A DNA stretch of 64,000 nt, taken from contig CAJHAA010000001.1 of the NCBI GenBank assembly GCA_904846265.1, positions 186,001 through 250,000 of the forward strand, written 5' to 3'. This document shows, one piece after another, positions 1-11,400 of this stretch (its first letter is position 1; each line of letters begins with the position of its first letter). The position numbers and the translations under genes are program-made. The notes under the pieces are model-generated. The model had not been told where the DNA came from. It saw only the letters and a program-made list of their open reading frames with translations, and made no database searches. This DNA comes from Psychrobacter immobilis (GTDB lineage: Bacteria; Pseudomonadota; Gammaproteobacteria; Pseudomonadales; Moraxellaceae).

Positions 1-51
1 ATACATCATAATAGTGACATACCTTACATTGAATGAGTTACAGGTAATCCT

Positions 52-1656
52 ATGAACACCTTTCCATTATTTTTTAAATTAGAAGACCGTAAAGTACTCA
101 TTGTTGGCGGCGGTGATGTGGCGCTACGTAAAGCGGATTTGCTCAGTCGTGCTGGCGCGTGTATTACTGTCCTTGCACCAAGCATTAGCCACGAGATACA
201 AGCCTTGTTAAGTGATAGCAAGCACGAATTGATTTATAAAAACTATAATAAAACCTATATAACAGACTCGCGCGTCATTATTGCTGCCACTGACGATGAG
301 ACACTTAACCATCAAATATATGCTGATGCGACGGCATTAAATATCCCTGTAAACGTCGTCGATACGCCGCATTTATGCGATTTTATCTTCCCTGCGATTG
401 TTGATCGCAATCCAATCGTGATTGGCATATCGTCAAACGGCAAAGCGCCAGTGTTGGCACGTCTATTACGCGCTCGCCTCGAAACCTTGATTCCACAAGG
501 CTATGGTAAATTGGCAAAGCTTGCTGGGGATTTTCGTAGCGAAGTGAAAACTAAAATACCTACGCTGACAGGACGCAGGCAGTTTTGGGAAAAGGCATTT
601 GAAGGTCCAGTCAGTCAGCTGATGTTTGCGGGTAATGAAGCTGAAGCGGCGGCACAATTACAAGCCGACTTAGATAAAACAACATCAATTATCAGTGAAA
701 AAAATATAGAGAATAATATATCCACAGAACCTCAAACCCTACAAAATAATGTAGGCGAAGTCTATATCGTGGGTGCAGGCCCAGGTGACCCAGAGCTGCT
801 CACTTTTAAAGCACTACGTCTGATGCAGCAAGCCGATATTGTCTATTACGATGCGCTAGTATCACCGCAAGTATTGGATTTATGCCGCCGTGATGCGGAC
901 AAAGTGTTTGTTGGCAAAAAACGTAGCAATCATGCAGTAGCACAATTAGGCATTAATGAATTGTTGGTCAATAGCGCTAAAGAAGGTCGCCGTGTGGTGC
1001 GTTTAAAGGGCGGTGATCCTTTCATCTTTGGCCGCGGTGGCGAAGAAATTGAGAGTTTGCGTGCGCACAGTATCCCGTATCAAGTCGTACCTGGTATTAC
1101 CGCTGCCAATGCCGCCGCCAGTTATGCTGGCATTCCGCTGACCCATCGTGACCATTCGCAGTCGGTACGTTTTGTCACTGGATTTTTAAAGGCTGGCGCA
1201 CCCAACAGTAACTTTAAGAGCTTTTTGAATACGGATGAAACAGTCGTATTTTATATGGGGTTGCATTCGCTGGTGCGTTTGACGACAGGCTTGATTGATG
1301 CAGGGCGCAGTAGCGACACCCCGATTGCTATAGTCTCCAATGCCAGTATGCCCAATCAGCAGGTATTAACGGGAACGCTTGCCGACATCGTTGAGTTGCA
1401 AGAAAAAAACCAGCTACCCACGCCAGCCTTGCTCATTATGGGAGACGTGGTCGCACTCCATCATGATTTGGCTTGGTATAATTTGCAAAATCAGCAGAAA
1501 AACAACAATAGTGACACCACAGCTAGTAACTGGCTACGTGGTGGGACAGCCGCTACACCAAAGGCAGATCATACTAGCCAGCAAGCCCATGCGTTATCTA
1601 TGGTGGCTAATTTGGCAACGGCTGATGATGGTTTGGAGCAGTTGGTGATTGGTTGA
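52..1656 (+). CDS. cysG: Siroheme synthase CysG (trifunctional)
   Basis: A 534-residue cytosolic enzyme that converts uroporphyrinogen III to siroheme, the cofactor of sulfite and nitrite reductases. The N-terminal third is the precorrin-2 dehydrogenase/ferrochelatase module, with a Rossmann glycine motif (VGGGDVALRK) near residue 18. From about residue 237 comes the SAM uroporphyrin-III methyltransferase module, with VGAGPGDPELLT, the GGDPFIFGRGGEE loop and PGITAANAAASYAGIPLTHR. About 60 C-terminal residues, rich in Asn and Gln, extend beyond the methyltransferase core. AGG lies 8 bases before the ATG. It stands alone, convergent with the next gene across a terminator. Identification is firm; the tail is probably lineage-specific. 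Confidence 0.96.
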   Translation: MNTFPLFFKLEDRKVLIVGGGDVALRKADLLSRAGACITVLAPSISHEIQALLSDSKHELIYKNYNKTYITDSRVIIAATDDETLNHQIYADATALNIPVNVVDTPHLCDFIFPAIVDRNPIVIGISSNGKAPVLARLLRARLETLIPQGYGKLAKLAGDFRSEVKTKIPTLTGRRQFWEKAFEGPVSQLMFAGNEAEAAAQLQADLDKTTSIISEKNIENNISTEPQTLQNNVGEVYIVGAGPGDPELLTFKALRLMQQADIVYYDALVSPQVLDLCRRDADKVFVGKKRSNHAVAQLGINELLVNSAKEGRRVVRLKGGDPFIFGRGGEEIESLRAHSIPYQVVPGITAANAAASYAGIPLTHRDHSQSVRFVTGFLKAGAPNSNFKSFLNTDETVVFYMGLHSLVRLTTGLIDAGRSSDTPIAIVSNASMPNQQVLTGTLADIVELQEKNQLPTPALLIMGDVVALHHDLAWYNLQNQQKNNNSDTTASNWLRGGTAATPKADHTSQQAHALSMVANLATADDGLEQLVIG

Positions 1657-1675
1657 ATTATGATTTTTAACTTCC

Positions 1676-1709
1676 AAAAAGCCCTGCTAGTAGATTAGCA
1701 GGGCTTTTT
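1676..1709. terminator. Bidirectional terminator between cysG and the lipoprotein gene
   Basis: A nine-base-pair stem (GCCCTGCTA/TAGCAGGGC) with a six-base loop is flanked by A5 on the left and T5 on the right, so it can terminate both convergent genes. Confidence 0.85.
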
Positions 1710-1760
1710 AGTATTTAGTATAACGCTATTGATCTTTTATGAGCTATTCGTTTTTAATAA

Positions 1761-2426
1761 TTAAGATTTGGTCTTGTGTTTCTCAATGACTTTTATTAGC
1801 GTGCTATGAATTGATGATGCATCAGCAGGCGGATTGCTAATCGGTGTATTCTTGATGAGCAAAGTGTATTCATAATTAGGTTCAAAATCAAAACCTTCTA
1901 TACTACTATATCGATACTCCCAGTCGGCGTTAGCTTGTTCAGCAGGCTTAGTCAGTAAACATGATTGCGGCGCAACACCGACACAGTCTACTTGATGGTC
2001 AGCGATGATGATTTTACGTAAAACATAAGGCATCGCATGGACAGTAATGTGGTGCTTACTATCTACCCCTGATTGTGATGTTGATTGCTCTCCCATCACT
2101 TCAACATAATCGCCTATGGTTAATTTCTGCATTTGATGGGCGTTTTTCTGAGCAAAGTTAGCTTTACTGATTTCCGCGGTATACGTCTGTCCATCTTGAG
2201 CGACGATAGTGACTTTTTGCTGCTCTCTGTCTTGCGAGATGACCTCAGTCACTTGACCAATGATTGCGTCAGAATGACTAGGTTTAATCGAATGGACAAA
2301 CGCGGTGCTATCTTTTATTTGACTCACACTGGTTTTATTATTCATATTTGCTTGCTCATAACTGCTACAAGCAGCCAAAGAGGAAGTGGCAATTAAAGCC
2401 AATGTGCATAATCTGATAAACGACAT
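1761..2426 (-). CDS. Predicted lipoprotein of unknown function
   Basis: A 221-residue protein with a lipoprotein signal: a basic/hydrophobic start followed by lipobox SLAAC, giving a mature N-terminal Cys at residue 20. The mature part has a beta-rich stretch around residues 55-115 (GQVTEVISQDREQQ...IGDYVEVMGEQ) that reads like a small OB- or barrel-type fold, and two Cys in the motif VDCVGVAPQSC that could form a disulfide. I do not recognise the family. It is divergent from sbcD across a 273-bp spacer. The inference is an envelope-anchored protein. Confidence 0.75.
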   Translation of the reverse strand: MSFIRLCTLALIATSSLAACSSYEQANMNNKTSVSQIKDSTAFVHSIKPSHSDAIIGQVTEVISQDREQQKVTIVAQDGQTYTAEISKANFAQKNAHQMQKLTIGDYVEVMGEQSTSQSGVDSKHHITVHAMPYVLRKIIIADHQVDCVGVAPQSCLLTKPAEQANADWEYRYSSIEGFDFEPNYEYTLLIKNTPISNPPADASSIHSTLIKVIEKHKTKS

Positions 2427-2558
2427 AACATAACCTTATATTAATAATGGCTTGGATGTTACTAAATATGGACCTTTTCTAGTACCATTTATTTGTTACT
2501 TAATACTATTAACAACGCGCCTTATTAATCAGCTTTTTTAAATAGCCATTATTTTAAT

Positions 2559-2573
2559 AAACGATCATCGTTT
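2559..2573. promoter_or_regulatory. 15-bp perfect palindrome in the lipoprotein/sbcD divergent spacer
   Basis: AAACGAT-C-ATCGTTT is a perfect inverted repeat in a divergent intergenic region, as expected for a dimeric regulator site. No regulator is identified. It lies about 130 bases from each gene start. Confidence 0.35.
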
Positions 2574-2656
2574 CATTTACGGTCAAATGTAACTACTCAT
2601 TCCTATCTACTTTGCTTTACTGGTAAGTTTATAGCAAAGCAAATCGCACCAATTCT

Positions 2657-2665
2657 TGCTAGAAT
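2657..2665 (+). promoter_or_regulatory. Candidate extended -10 promoter of sbcDC
   Basis: TGC-TAGAAT matches an extended -10 (TGn plus five of six -10 bases), 35 bases before the sbcD ATG. There is no good -35. The region just upstream holds an inverted repeat CTTTGCT (2610-2616) / AGCAAAG (2633-2639). Confidence 0.4.
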
Positions 2666-2699
2666 AATCGATGTCTTTTATCCATCATGAAGCTCAATT

Positions 2700-4262
2700 A
2701 TGCCTGTATCTACTACCAAACCTCTCACTATCCTTCACACTTCCGACTGGCATTTGGGGCGTAGGCTCTATGGACGAATGCGTTATGAGGAATTTGAAGC
2801 CTTTTTAAGTTGGCTACAAGAGACCATTAGCCTACAGAAAGTGGATATATTAATCGTGGCTGGTGATATTTTTGACACCATGACCCCAAGCAATAGAGCT
2901 CAAGCGCTATATTATGAATTTTTAGGAAAAGTTTCAAAATCATGCTGTCAACATATTGTCATCGTCGCAGGCAACCACGATTCCCCTACTTTTTTAGATG
3001 CACCAAGTAACGTACTCAAGTTTTTAAACGTCCATGTTATCGGTACCGCTTGTGAAGACTTAAACAATGAAGTATTGGTGTTAGACGATACAAATGGAAA
3101 CCCGCATTGTATTATTGCGGCTGTCCCCTATTTACGTGATCGTGATGTCCGTAGCACTCAGGCTGGCGAGTCGGCTGATAGCAAAGATGCCAATGTCATT
3201 AAAGGCATTCGTGCCCATTATGATGAAGTAGCTAGCATTGCTAAGGCTCATCAAGATAAATTAGTTGAAGTACACCAGCGTCACATTCCCATCATTGCTA
3301 CAGGGCATCTATTTGCAGCCGGTGGCACCACTACTGAAGACGATGGTGTGCGTGAGCTTTATGTCGGCTCACTCGGTAAGATTTCTGCTGACATGTTCGA
3401 TGAAAGTTTTGACTATGTGGCGCTTGGACATTTGCACGTACCGCAACGCGTCGGTGGTCGTGAGAGCATTCGCTATTCAGGCTCGCCAATCGCGATGGGA
3501 TTTGGTGAGTCAAAACAGCAAAAACAAGTATTACTGGTACAGTTTGGTGCAGTAGCAAATGACATTAGCGGTCAAAATTCAGCCTCAGATAATATAGTTG
3601 AAAGCATTATTCCTCAGCTGACCAATACCGTTACCCCGATTGAAAAACCTGTTAAGAAAGCAGCCAGTCAAACGACTGAATTTATGGATGATTTGTTTGA
3701 TTTTGACGAGCAATCAGCAAGTAATGAGGTGACAAAAACTGCTGTTATAGAAAACATCCCTGATCAGCAGGATCAAAACAACCAATCAATGCCTAAAAAC
3801 ATCGATACTTCCAATAAAATACTGCACCGAGATGACTCTAATCAGATGCAAGTAGTATCACTACCTATTCCAAAGTTTCAACAACTGGCGCAAGTTTCAG
3901 GTGATTTGGAGTGCATTAATCAGGCTATAGATAAAGTCATTCAATCTCTTGACGCAACACAGTCTGTATGGCTCGAAATTATTTATACGGGTGAGGAGAT
4001 TATCAGCGAGTTACGTGAGCACATCCAAACGATGGTAGATAATTTGCCGTGCGAGGTGTTAAAAATCAAAAACACTCGTACCTATAATAAAGTACTAAAT
4101 CAACAACAGATCTCTGAGACGCTACAAGATTTAAATGAGGAGGAGGTATTTGAGCGCTGCTTAACCGCTCACAATATTCCTGATGCGCAAAAATTATCTT
4201 TGCGTGACGCCTACGATCAAATCGTTTATCACTTGCGTCATGAAGACACTCAGGCTGAATAG
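2700..4262 (+). CDS. sbcD: Nuclease SbcCD subunit D
   Basis: A 520-residue metallophosphoesterase subunit (Mre11 homologue) of the SbcCD complex, which cleaves DNA hairpins and processes blocked double-strand ends. The calcineurin-type motifs are in order: SDWHLGR (Asp16, His18), VAGDIFDT, VAGNHDS, and later TGHLF and ALGHLH. It is longer than the E. coli protein (about 400 aa). The extra length is mainly a polar insert at about residues 290-400, between the nuclease core and the C-terminal SbcC-binding part. sbcC follows 101 bases downstream on the same strand, so cotranscription is likely. Confidence 0.95.
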   Translation: MPVSTTKPLTILHTSDWHLGRRLYGRMRYEEFEAFLSWLQETISLQKVDILIVAGDIFDTMTPSNRAQALYYEFLGKVSKSCCQHIVIVAGNHDSPTFLDAPSNVLKFLNVHVIGTACEDLNNEVLVLDDTNGNPHCIIAAVPYLRDRDVRSTQAGESADSKDANVIKGIRAHYDEVASIAKAHQDKLVEVHQRHIPIIATGHLFAAGGTTTEDDGVRELYVGSLGKISADMFDESFDYVALGHLHVPQRVGGRESIRYSGSPIAMGFGESKQQKQVLLVQFGAVANDISGQNSASDNIVESIIPQLTNTVTPIEKPVKKAASQTTEFMDDLFDFDEQSASNEVTKTAVIENIPDQQDQNNQSMPKNIDTSNKILHRDDSNQMQVVSLPIPKFQQLAQVSGDLECINQAIDKVIQSLDATQSVWLEIIYTGEEIISELREHIQTMVDNLPCEVLKIKNTRTYNKVLNQQQISETLQDLNEEEVFERCLTAHNIPDAQKLSLRDAYDQIVYHLRHEDTQAE

Positions 4263-4363
4263 CATCATGTAATCATAAAGGCTGTTGATAGAAGCTAGCT
4301 AGAATAACAGCTTCATTTCTCATTATTACCCTCATTTACTACCTATAAAAATAAGACCCTATC

Positions 4364-7300
4364 ATGCGCCTAATCGAACTACGACTTAAAAACTTGAATT
4401 CTTTAAAAGGCGAATGGCACATTGATTTTAGTGACCCTGCTTTTCTTAATGAAGGTATTTTTGCCATTACTGGACAGACTGGTGCTGGCAAGACGACCAT
4501 ATTGGATGCGATTTGCTTAGCACTCTATAGCCAGACGCCAAGACTGGGCGATATCACTGGTTCAACGAACGAGATAATGACCCAAGGTACAGGTGAATGC
4601 TCAGCAGAAGTCATTATAGAGATTGATTCCAAGCGTTATCAATGCTACTGGTATCAACATCGTGCCCACAAAAAAGCCAAGGGCAATTTATTACCAATTA
4701 AGCATGAGATTAGTGAGGTGCAGACCGGCAAGATTTTAGAAGAAAAAAAGTCCAAAACTTCTGCTTATATACAAAACCTCATCGGCATGGATTTTAATCA
4801 ATTTACGCGCTCCATCATGCTCGCACAGGGCAGTTTTGCCGCGTTTTTAAAGTCTGATATTGGCGATAGAGCCGCGATTTTAGAGAAAATAACGGGTACT
4901 GCTATTTATGCCAAAATATCGTTAAACGTTCATGAAAAAAAACGCTCTGAGGAAGAAGTTCTTGGTAAGCTGCAAGCGGGCGTGAATAGCTTGTCGTTAT
5001 TAGGTATTGAAGACGAAAAGCTACTGGTAACAGATTTAGAGCGCTTTAACCAACAGCAAAACACACAGCGCCAAACCTTTAAAACCCTGAGCGAACAGTT
5101 ACAATGGCTGGATAGCGTTCAGCAGCTACAGCAAAATCTCTCGACCTATCAGACCGATTTTGCAGCGGCACAGCATACGCAGCAGACCTTTATTCCAGAA
5201 GCCCAGCGTTTAGATGGCGCTAATAAGGCTTTAGAGATTGATAGCTATTTCCGCGAGCTGAGCTACAACCGAAATTTGGTCAAGCAGTTAGAGGTTGAGC
5301 AGCAAGATTTGCTTAATAATATTCCAACTCAGCAAGCAGCGCTGGCACACGCCAATACCCATTTAAAGAATATCAATACCATTGAAAAGCAAGCCACAGA
5401 TAGCTTATATGCTACTTTGCCTATTATTAAAAAGACGCGTGAGTTAGATACTGAGATAAAACAGCACTCTTATTCTTTAGCTAGCGATAATAAAAGTAAA
5501 GATGCATTAGTCAATAATATGCAAAGATTACGACAAGAACTAGCTAGATACCAGCAAAAAGAACAAGAAACAAAAGCTGAGCTTAGCAGTGTAGAAAAGT
5601 ACTTTCGCGACTACCAAGAGCTAAACGATCTCGATACAGATATGGTGACCTTCGATAACAGCTGTCGCCAATTAATGGCGCTGTTGGAAGATAATGCCAA
5701 TCTAACAGCGGATAAACTTGCTTATAGTAATCAAGCCCGCATGCTACAGACTGATTTTGATAAGTTATATAAGCAGCAAAACGCAGAGAAATTATTGATA
5801 ACGCAGCAGCGCGAGCAATTTGCCAGCGTACAACAGCAGCAAGCCACACTCATTCAAAACCAGCCCATTGCTAATATGCGTAGCGAGCAAGAGCAAATCG
5901 ATCAAATAAGCACTCAGATTGCGCAAGCCCATAGTAAGCTAGAACAGCTGTCTGAGCGTACCAACCAAATTAAAGACATCAATGCAACGTTACCCAAACT
6001 GAATCAAGAGCTTAAGACTTTAGAAGGTTTGATTGACAGTCACAAGATAAATATTGAAGAGGCTAAGCTCAAGAGGCAAGAGAAACAAGAGCATCTACAT
6101 CTACTACAAAAGGTCGCTAAGCTTGAAGATTATATAGTAGAGCTAGAGGATGGGTCGCCCTGCCCGCTTTGCGGCGCACATGAGCATCCTTATGGTAAAC
6201 AGCATCCGTTATTAGACCCTAGTAGCAAAAATAATAATACCGACGCCAATGACGACCAAAACCAGTCGTCTACAATAAAACAGACTAAGGCGCAATTAAC
6301 TCAGCAGCACATAGCTGAATTAGAGATCACTATTGATAATCTTGAGCAGATTTTATCTAAACATCATATTGACCATGCCACCAAAAAAGAAGCCATCAAT
6401 AATCAACAGCAGCAGTTAGCGCCCTTGCAGCAGCAATCTAAAATTTTACACGCTGATATTCAGTCTAACCTTTCCTCGCTATTTAACACTGAAAATAGTT
6501 ATTCGGAATCGACTGTGGCAATTATCAATCCACTTGCGCAGATTAACAACGATACTGATATTCATATTGATCAGGGCTTATCCTTATTAAGCATCATCAA
6601 ACACAAACTGACTGAGCATAAACAGTCTCTTAAAACGATAGTCGTCAAATATGACAACCTAGCTGAAAGTGCTGCAACGCTCAGTATTGCCATCGAAGCC
6701 GATGAAAAGCAGCAACAGCTACTTAGTAGCGCCATTAATAATCTGACGACTGATATCAAGCTAAATGCTCAAAAAATTGAAAGTGTCGAAGATAAGATTG
6801 CCACTAATTTTTCTGAACTCATACTCATGATGACCAATATTTCATCTTTGGTGAGTAAGTACCCAACGGCTAAATACGAGAATCATTTAACGATAGCGCT
6901 CAAAGCGATTGACTTTCAAGGCGCACTGCAGCAACTTATTGAAAGCCTTCATAAGCAAATAGTATTAGCAAGCGCAGATTATGATGAGCATATTGATCAA
7001 TTGCGGGCACAACGTCATGCTTTGAAGCAGTTAAAGCAATATCACCATGAGCAAAGTAGCCGCCAACAGCAACTCACCAATACGCTGAGCAGCCTGACTG
7101 CGAATATTGAGAGTAAGCAAGCACAGCTCGCCAATGATGAGATCGCACTCAAAGAATTAGAGACATTAATTGATAATAAAACTGATGATATCGAACAATT
7201 AAAGAAAGCTAGAAAAGCGCTATTCGCAGATAAAGATACAGACTATGAAGAAAACCAGTTACGCAGCGCTGCTGATGAGGCTAAAGCCGAACAAATCATA

Positions 7301-8317
7301 GCGCAAAGACAGCTAGATTCTATACAGCAGTCTTTAGAGCAATTAAAGAGCAGAGAGCAACAGCTAGCCACAGAGCGACAGTCGGCGACTACTACCGTAA
7401 ACACACAGGACAGCATTTTTACTAACTTACTCACAGAGTCAAAGTTCGTCGATGAGGCGGATTTTTTGAGTGCGCGTCTGCCTAAAGAAGAGCGTGAGGC
7501 ATTACATATACGTAAACTAGCGATTGATAATGCCCTACAACAGGCTAAGTTGCAGTTAGACAATACCCAGCAAGCATTAGAGCAAAAACTTGCCACACCT
7601 ATGACAGATGAAGACCGAGAAACACTTGCTGGCAAGCATCATCAAATACAAATAGATATTGATGAGTTAAGTCAAAAAATCGGTGCGATTGACCAAAAGC
7701 TTAAGGATAACGACAGTCAAAAAGGCCAACAAACGGCACAGCTCATTGCAATCGATGAACAAAAACAGAAACTACAAGTTTGGCAACAGCTTAACATTCT
7801 AATTGGCTCACATGATGGCAAAAATTATCGTACTTTTGCCCAAGGATTAACGTTTGAGGTCATGATTAGCCATGCCAATACGCAACTGCAAAAAATGAGT
7901 GACCGCTATTTGCTCATTCATGATGACAGTAATTCGCTTGAGCTTAATGTGATTGATAACTATCAAGGCGGTGATATTCGCAGTACCAAAAATCTATCGG
8001 GCGGCGAAGGATTTATTATCAGCTTGGCGCTCGCCCTTGGGCTATCGCAGATGGCGAGTCACAATATTCGCGTGGATTCACTGTTTTTGGATGAAGGGTT
8101 TGGTACGCTTGATGAAGAGTCGCTTGATATTGCGCTCGACACTTTAACGAGCTTACAACAAGAAGGTAAGCTTATTGGCATTATCTCTCACGTACAGGCG
8201 TTAAAAGATCGCATCTTGACTCAAATCAAGGTTGAAAAAATCTCGGGTGGTTTCAGTCAAATTAGTGGTCAAGGCTGTCGCCGAGTGGTCAATATTACTA
8301 ATGAAAAAGCCTCGTAA
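4364..8317 (+). CDS. sbcC: Nuclease SbcCD subunit C (SMC/Rad50-like ATPase)
   Basis: A 1317-residue Rad50-type ATPase partner of SbcD. Walker A (GQTGAGKT) is at residues 37-44. Two long Gln/Glu/Lys-rich coiled-coil arms flank a zinc hook CPLC at Cys600 and Cys603 (context CPLCGAHEHPYG). The C-terminal lobe carries the signature LSGGEGF and Walker B LFLDEGFGTLDEES. The hook Cys pair dimerises two molecules, and the head domains gate nuclease access in SbcD. It is longer than the E. coli protein (1048 aa), through the arms. It ends at a terminator shared with the convergent glutamate dehydrogenase gene. Confidence 0.96.
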   Translation: MRLIELRLKNLNSLKGEWHIDFSDPAFLNEGIFAITGQTGAGKTTILDAICLALYSQTPRLGDITGSTNEIMTQGTGECSAEVIIEIDSKRYQCYWYQHRAHKKAKGNLLPIKHEISEVQTGKILEEKKSKTSAYIQNLIGMDFNQFTRSIMLAQGSFAAFLKSDIGDRAAILEKITGTAIYAKISLNVHEKKRSEEEVLGKLQAGVNSLSLLGIEDEKLLVTDLERFNQQQNTQRQTFKTLSEQLQWLDSVQQLQQNLSTYQTDFAAAQHTQQTFIPEAQRLDGANKALEIDSYFRELSYNRNLVKQLEVEQQDLLNNIPTQQAALAHANTHLKNINTIEKQATDSLYATLPIIKKTRELDTEIKQHSYSLASDNKSKDALVNNMQRLRQELARYQQKEQETKAELSSVEKYFRDYQELNDLDTDMVTFDNSCRQLMALLEDNANLTADKLAYSNQARMLQTDFDKLYKQQNAEKLLITQQREQFASVQQQQATLIQNQPIANMRSEQEQIDQISTQIAQAHSKLEQLSERTNQIKDINATLPKLNQELKTLEGLIDSHKINIEEAKLKRQEKQEHLHLLQKVAKLEDYIVELEDGSPCPLCGAHEHPYGKQHPLLDPSSKNNNTDANDDQNQSSTIKQTKAQLTQQHIAELEITIDNLEQILSKHHIDHATKKEAINNQQQQLAPLQQQSKILHADIQSNLSSLFNTENSYSESTVAIINPLAQINNDTDIHIDQGLSLLSIIKHKLTEHKQSLKTIVVKYDNLAESAATLSIAIEADEKQQQLLSSAINNLTTDIKLNAQKIESVEDKIATNFSELILMMTNISSLVSKYPTAKYENHLTIALKAIDFQGALQQLIESLHKQIVLASADYDEHIDQLRAQRHALKQLKQYHHEQSSRQQQLTNTLSSLTANIESKQAQLANDEIALKELETLIDNKTDDIEQLKKARKALFADKDTDYEENQLRSAADEAKAEQIIAQRQLDSIQQSLEQLKSREQQLATERQSATTTVNTQDSIFTNLLTESKFVDEADFLSARLPKEEREALHIRKLAIDNALQQAKLQLDNTQQALEQKLATPMTDEDRETLAGKHHQIQIDIDELSQKIGAIDQKLKDNDSQKGQQTAQLIAIDEQKQKLQVWQQLNILIGSHDGKNYRTFAQGLTFEVMISHANTQLQKMSDRYLLIHDDSNSLELNVIDNYQGGDIRSTKNLSGGEGFIISLALALGLSQMASHNIRVDSLFLDEGFGTLDEESLDIALDTLTSLQQEGKLIGIISHVQALKDRILTQIKVEKISGGFSQISGQGCRRVVNITNEKAS

Positions 8318-8384
8318 GTTAAAGCGGTCATCAAGAGTCGAGCTTGCATCACGTCGTTGATTACTTTTTACGCTTAGCCAGACA

Positions 8385-8422
8385 ATAAAAAACCACCGTT
8401 AATTAATAACGGTGGTTTTTTT
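8385..8422. terminator. Bidirectional terminator between sbcC and gdhB
   Basis: A ten-base-pair stem AACCACCGTT/AACGGTGGTT with a seven-base loop has an A-run on the left and T7 on the right. It serves the convergent genes on both sides. Confidence 0.87.
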
Positions 8423-8468
8423 GAAAAGATCTTTATCTTGTTGTTTATTGAATGACTAGTTAGTTTAG

Positions 8469-11400
8469 TTACTTGGTTACCAAACCGCTTAGCTCACTCA
8501 TTAATACTGACAACGTTGAAAGACCAATTTGACCATTTTCATCATTGCTATGCAGATTATCTAACTTGCTCATCTCTGTGGTGACAGACTCCAGATGATC
8601 TAAGTGGCGTGAACGCCATTCACCAAATGCTTGCTTGGCATCTGGTTTAGATAATATGGCATCCATCAGTAGACGTAGACTACGTGACAGCTCATTCATC
8701 AACGCATGGCGTGCGCGGCGATCCCAGTAGTCTTGCTGTGGTAAAGTGGCAATGTTGTCCATCATCCAATCTAACTGCAAGACGTGATAGGCATCAAAGT
8801 ACAACGTTGCAATCTCATCAACAGGACGCTCATATTGCTCAGCGAGCAGTGCGGCATCAAGTGCATCAACATGATAAGGCAGCATCGCAAACAATGCGGC
8901 ATCACTATTAGACAAATCATTCTGCATCAGGCTAGTGGTATCTTCTTGCAAGTATTCTGCAAATTGTTGCTCAATAAAGCCGCCTGATTTGGTTAATTTC
9001 TCAACACTATCACTAAAGCGACTGATCATGTCAGCAACTTGCAATTCTTGACCAAAGGCATTGATAAACCAAACAACACCTTGCTCAAGCGCGTCACGCA
9101 AACGCAGCTCAAGAGTTAGCAGTAATGTAGCATCGACTTGATTGTCCAGTGCTTCAAGCGTGTTCCAAGCTTTTGATACATTGAAGACATCACGACTAAT
9201 CGCATAACCACGCACGATGGTCGCCAGCGATTGATCTGTTTCCTCATAAAGGCGGAACAGTGCTTCAATACCCAAACGATTGACCACACTATTGGTCAAA
9301 TAGGTGCTGATAATCTCACGATGTAAGCGGTGTTCAGTCATCTCATCAAAGAAACGCGTCGCCAGCTCATCAGGGAAATACTTGCGCAGCTCATTGATAA
9401 AGTACGCATCATCTGGCAAGTCTGATGATAATAAGTTGTCATACACCCACATTTTGCCATAAGCCATGACAACTGCCAGCTCAGGATTGGTCAAGCCAGT
9501 ATCTACTTTTTGACGTTTGGCAATTTCTTCATCTGATGGCAGATATTCAATCGCCCGATCAAGACGCCCTTCACCTTCTAACATCTGAATAAAACGCTGA
9601 TGATCGCTTAAGTTAGCCGCCGCACGAATGTGGCTAAGCTCAATGGCTTGTGGCTGAAGGTAATTTTGACGCAATACCAGATCTGCCACGCTATCAGTCA
9701 TGCTCTCAAGCAACTCATTACGCTGCTTTAAGGTCATGTCGCCTTGCTCGACCACTTTGCCAAGTAAGATTTTGATATTTACTTCATGATCTGAGCAGTT
9801 TACGCCGCCTGAGTTATCGATAGCGTCGGTATAAATGCGACCTCCCGTTTGTGCATATTCGATACGCCCTTGCTGGGTAAAGCCTAAGTTACCACCTTCA
9901 CCAACGATAGCCGTACGTAGCTCATTGCCGTTGACCCGTACCGCGTCATTGGCACGGTCGCCGACATCCGCATGGCTCTCATTCACGCTTTTCACATAAG
10001 TACCAATACCGCCATTCCAAATAAGATCAACAGGCGATTTTAACAACGCACTGATTAACTCATTGGGTGCCATGCTGTCTTCAGTGATATCAAAACGCTG
10101 TTTCATCTCAGCACTGAGCGTGATGCTCTTATCTTGGCGGGAGAAAACGCCACCTCCTTGGCTAATAAGTGACTTTTCATAGTCATCCCACGTCGAACGC
10201 GGCATGTCAAATAAGCGGGCGCGTTCTGCGTGTGAAGCAGCAGCATCTGGATTCGGATCAATAAAGATATGTAGATGGTTAAATGCGGCGACCAGCTGGG
10301 TATGGGTGGAGAGCAGCATACCATTGCCGAATACGTCACCACTCATATCGCCAATACCAACCACGGTAAAGTTATCACGGTTTTGAATGTCCATGCCGCG
10401 CATACGGAAGTGGCGTTTGACCGACTCCCAACCACCGCGTGCAGTGATACCCATGGCTTTGTGGTCGTAACCAACCGAGCCGCCTGAAGCAAAGGCATCG
10501 TCGAGCCAGAAGTCATATTCAGCAGACAAGGCATTCGCAATATCAGAGAAGCTGGCGGTTCCTTTATCAGCCGCGACCACTAAGTACGGATCATCTTCAT
10601 CATGACGCACGGTGTTGGCTGGCGGGACAATTTTTCCATCAACGATATTATCCGTCACATCGAGCATACCCCGTAGGAATGCTTGATAACAAGCAATGCC
10701 TTCGGCTTGGAATGCGTCGCGACCATCTGCCATGGTTTTGGTTTTGACGATAAAACCGCCTTTTGAACCAACAGGAACAATCACCGCATTTTTAACCATT
10801 TGTGCTTTGACCAAACCAAGCACTTCGGTGCGGAAATCTTCCATACGATCCGACCAACGCAGACCACCACGGGCCACTTTACCACCGCGCAAATGCACGG
10901 CTTCAACACGCGGCGAATACACGAATATCTCAAACATCGGTTTTGGTTTTGGCAGATTAGGAATATCTGCTGCCAAAAACTTAAACGATAAACGATCTTT
11001 ACGCTGACCATCGCTATCGGTTTGATAGAAATTCGTGCGTACCATGGCGTTAATTAAATCTAAGTACCAACGTAAGATACGGTCTTCATCCAAGCTATCC
11101 ACACCTGCCAATGCCGCCGTGATCTGCTGTTGAATTTGCGCGGTTTTTTCTGTGCGCTCATATTCACTGTACTTAGGGTTCATGCGGGCATCAAACAGAC
11201 TACCTAGCGCCACGCTAATGTCACTATTTTTTACTACCGTTTGCTGAATATACGTACTAGAGAATGGTGCTTTCGCTTGCATCATATAACGTGACAATGC
11301 TCGTAGCACCACCACATCATAAGTATCTAAGTTGGTCGTCAATACCAATTCGTTAAAGGAATCACTCTCGACATGTCCCGCCCAAATCTGCTTGAGACTG

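Noticed and set aside
10103-11011. Several 60-100 codon frames opposite or inside gdhB
   Set aside because: Shadow frames of a well-supported long gene.
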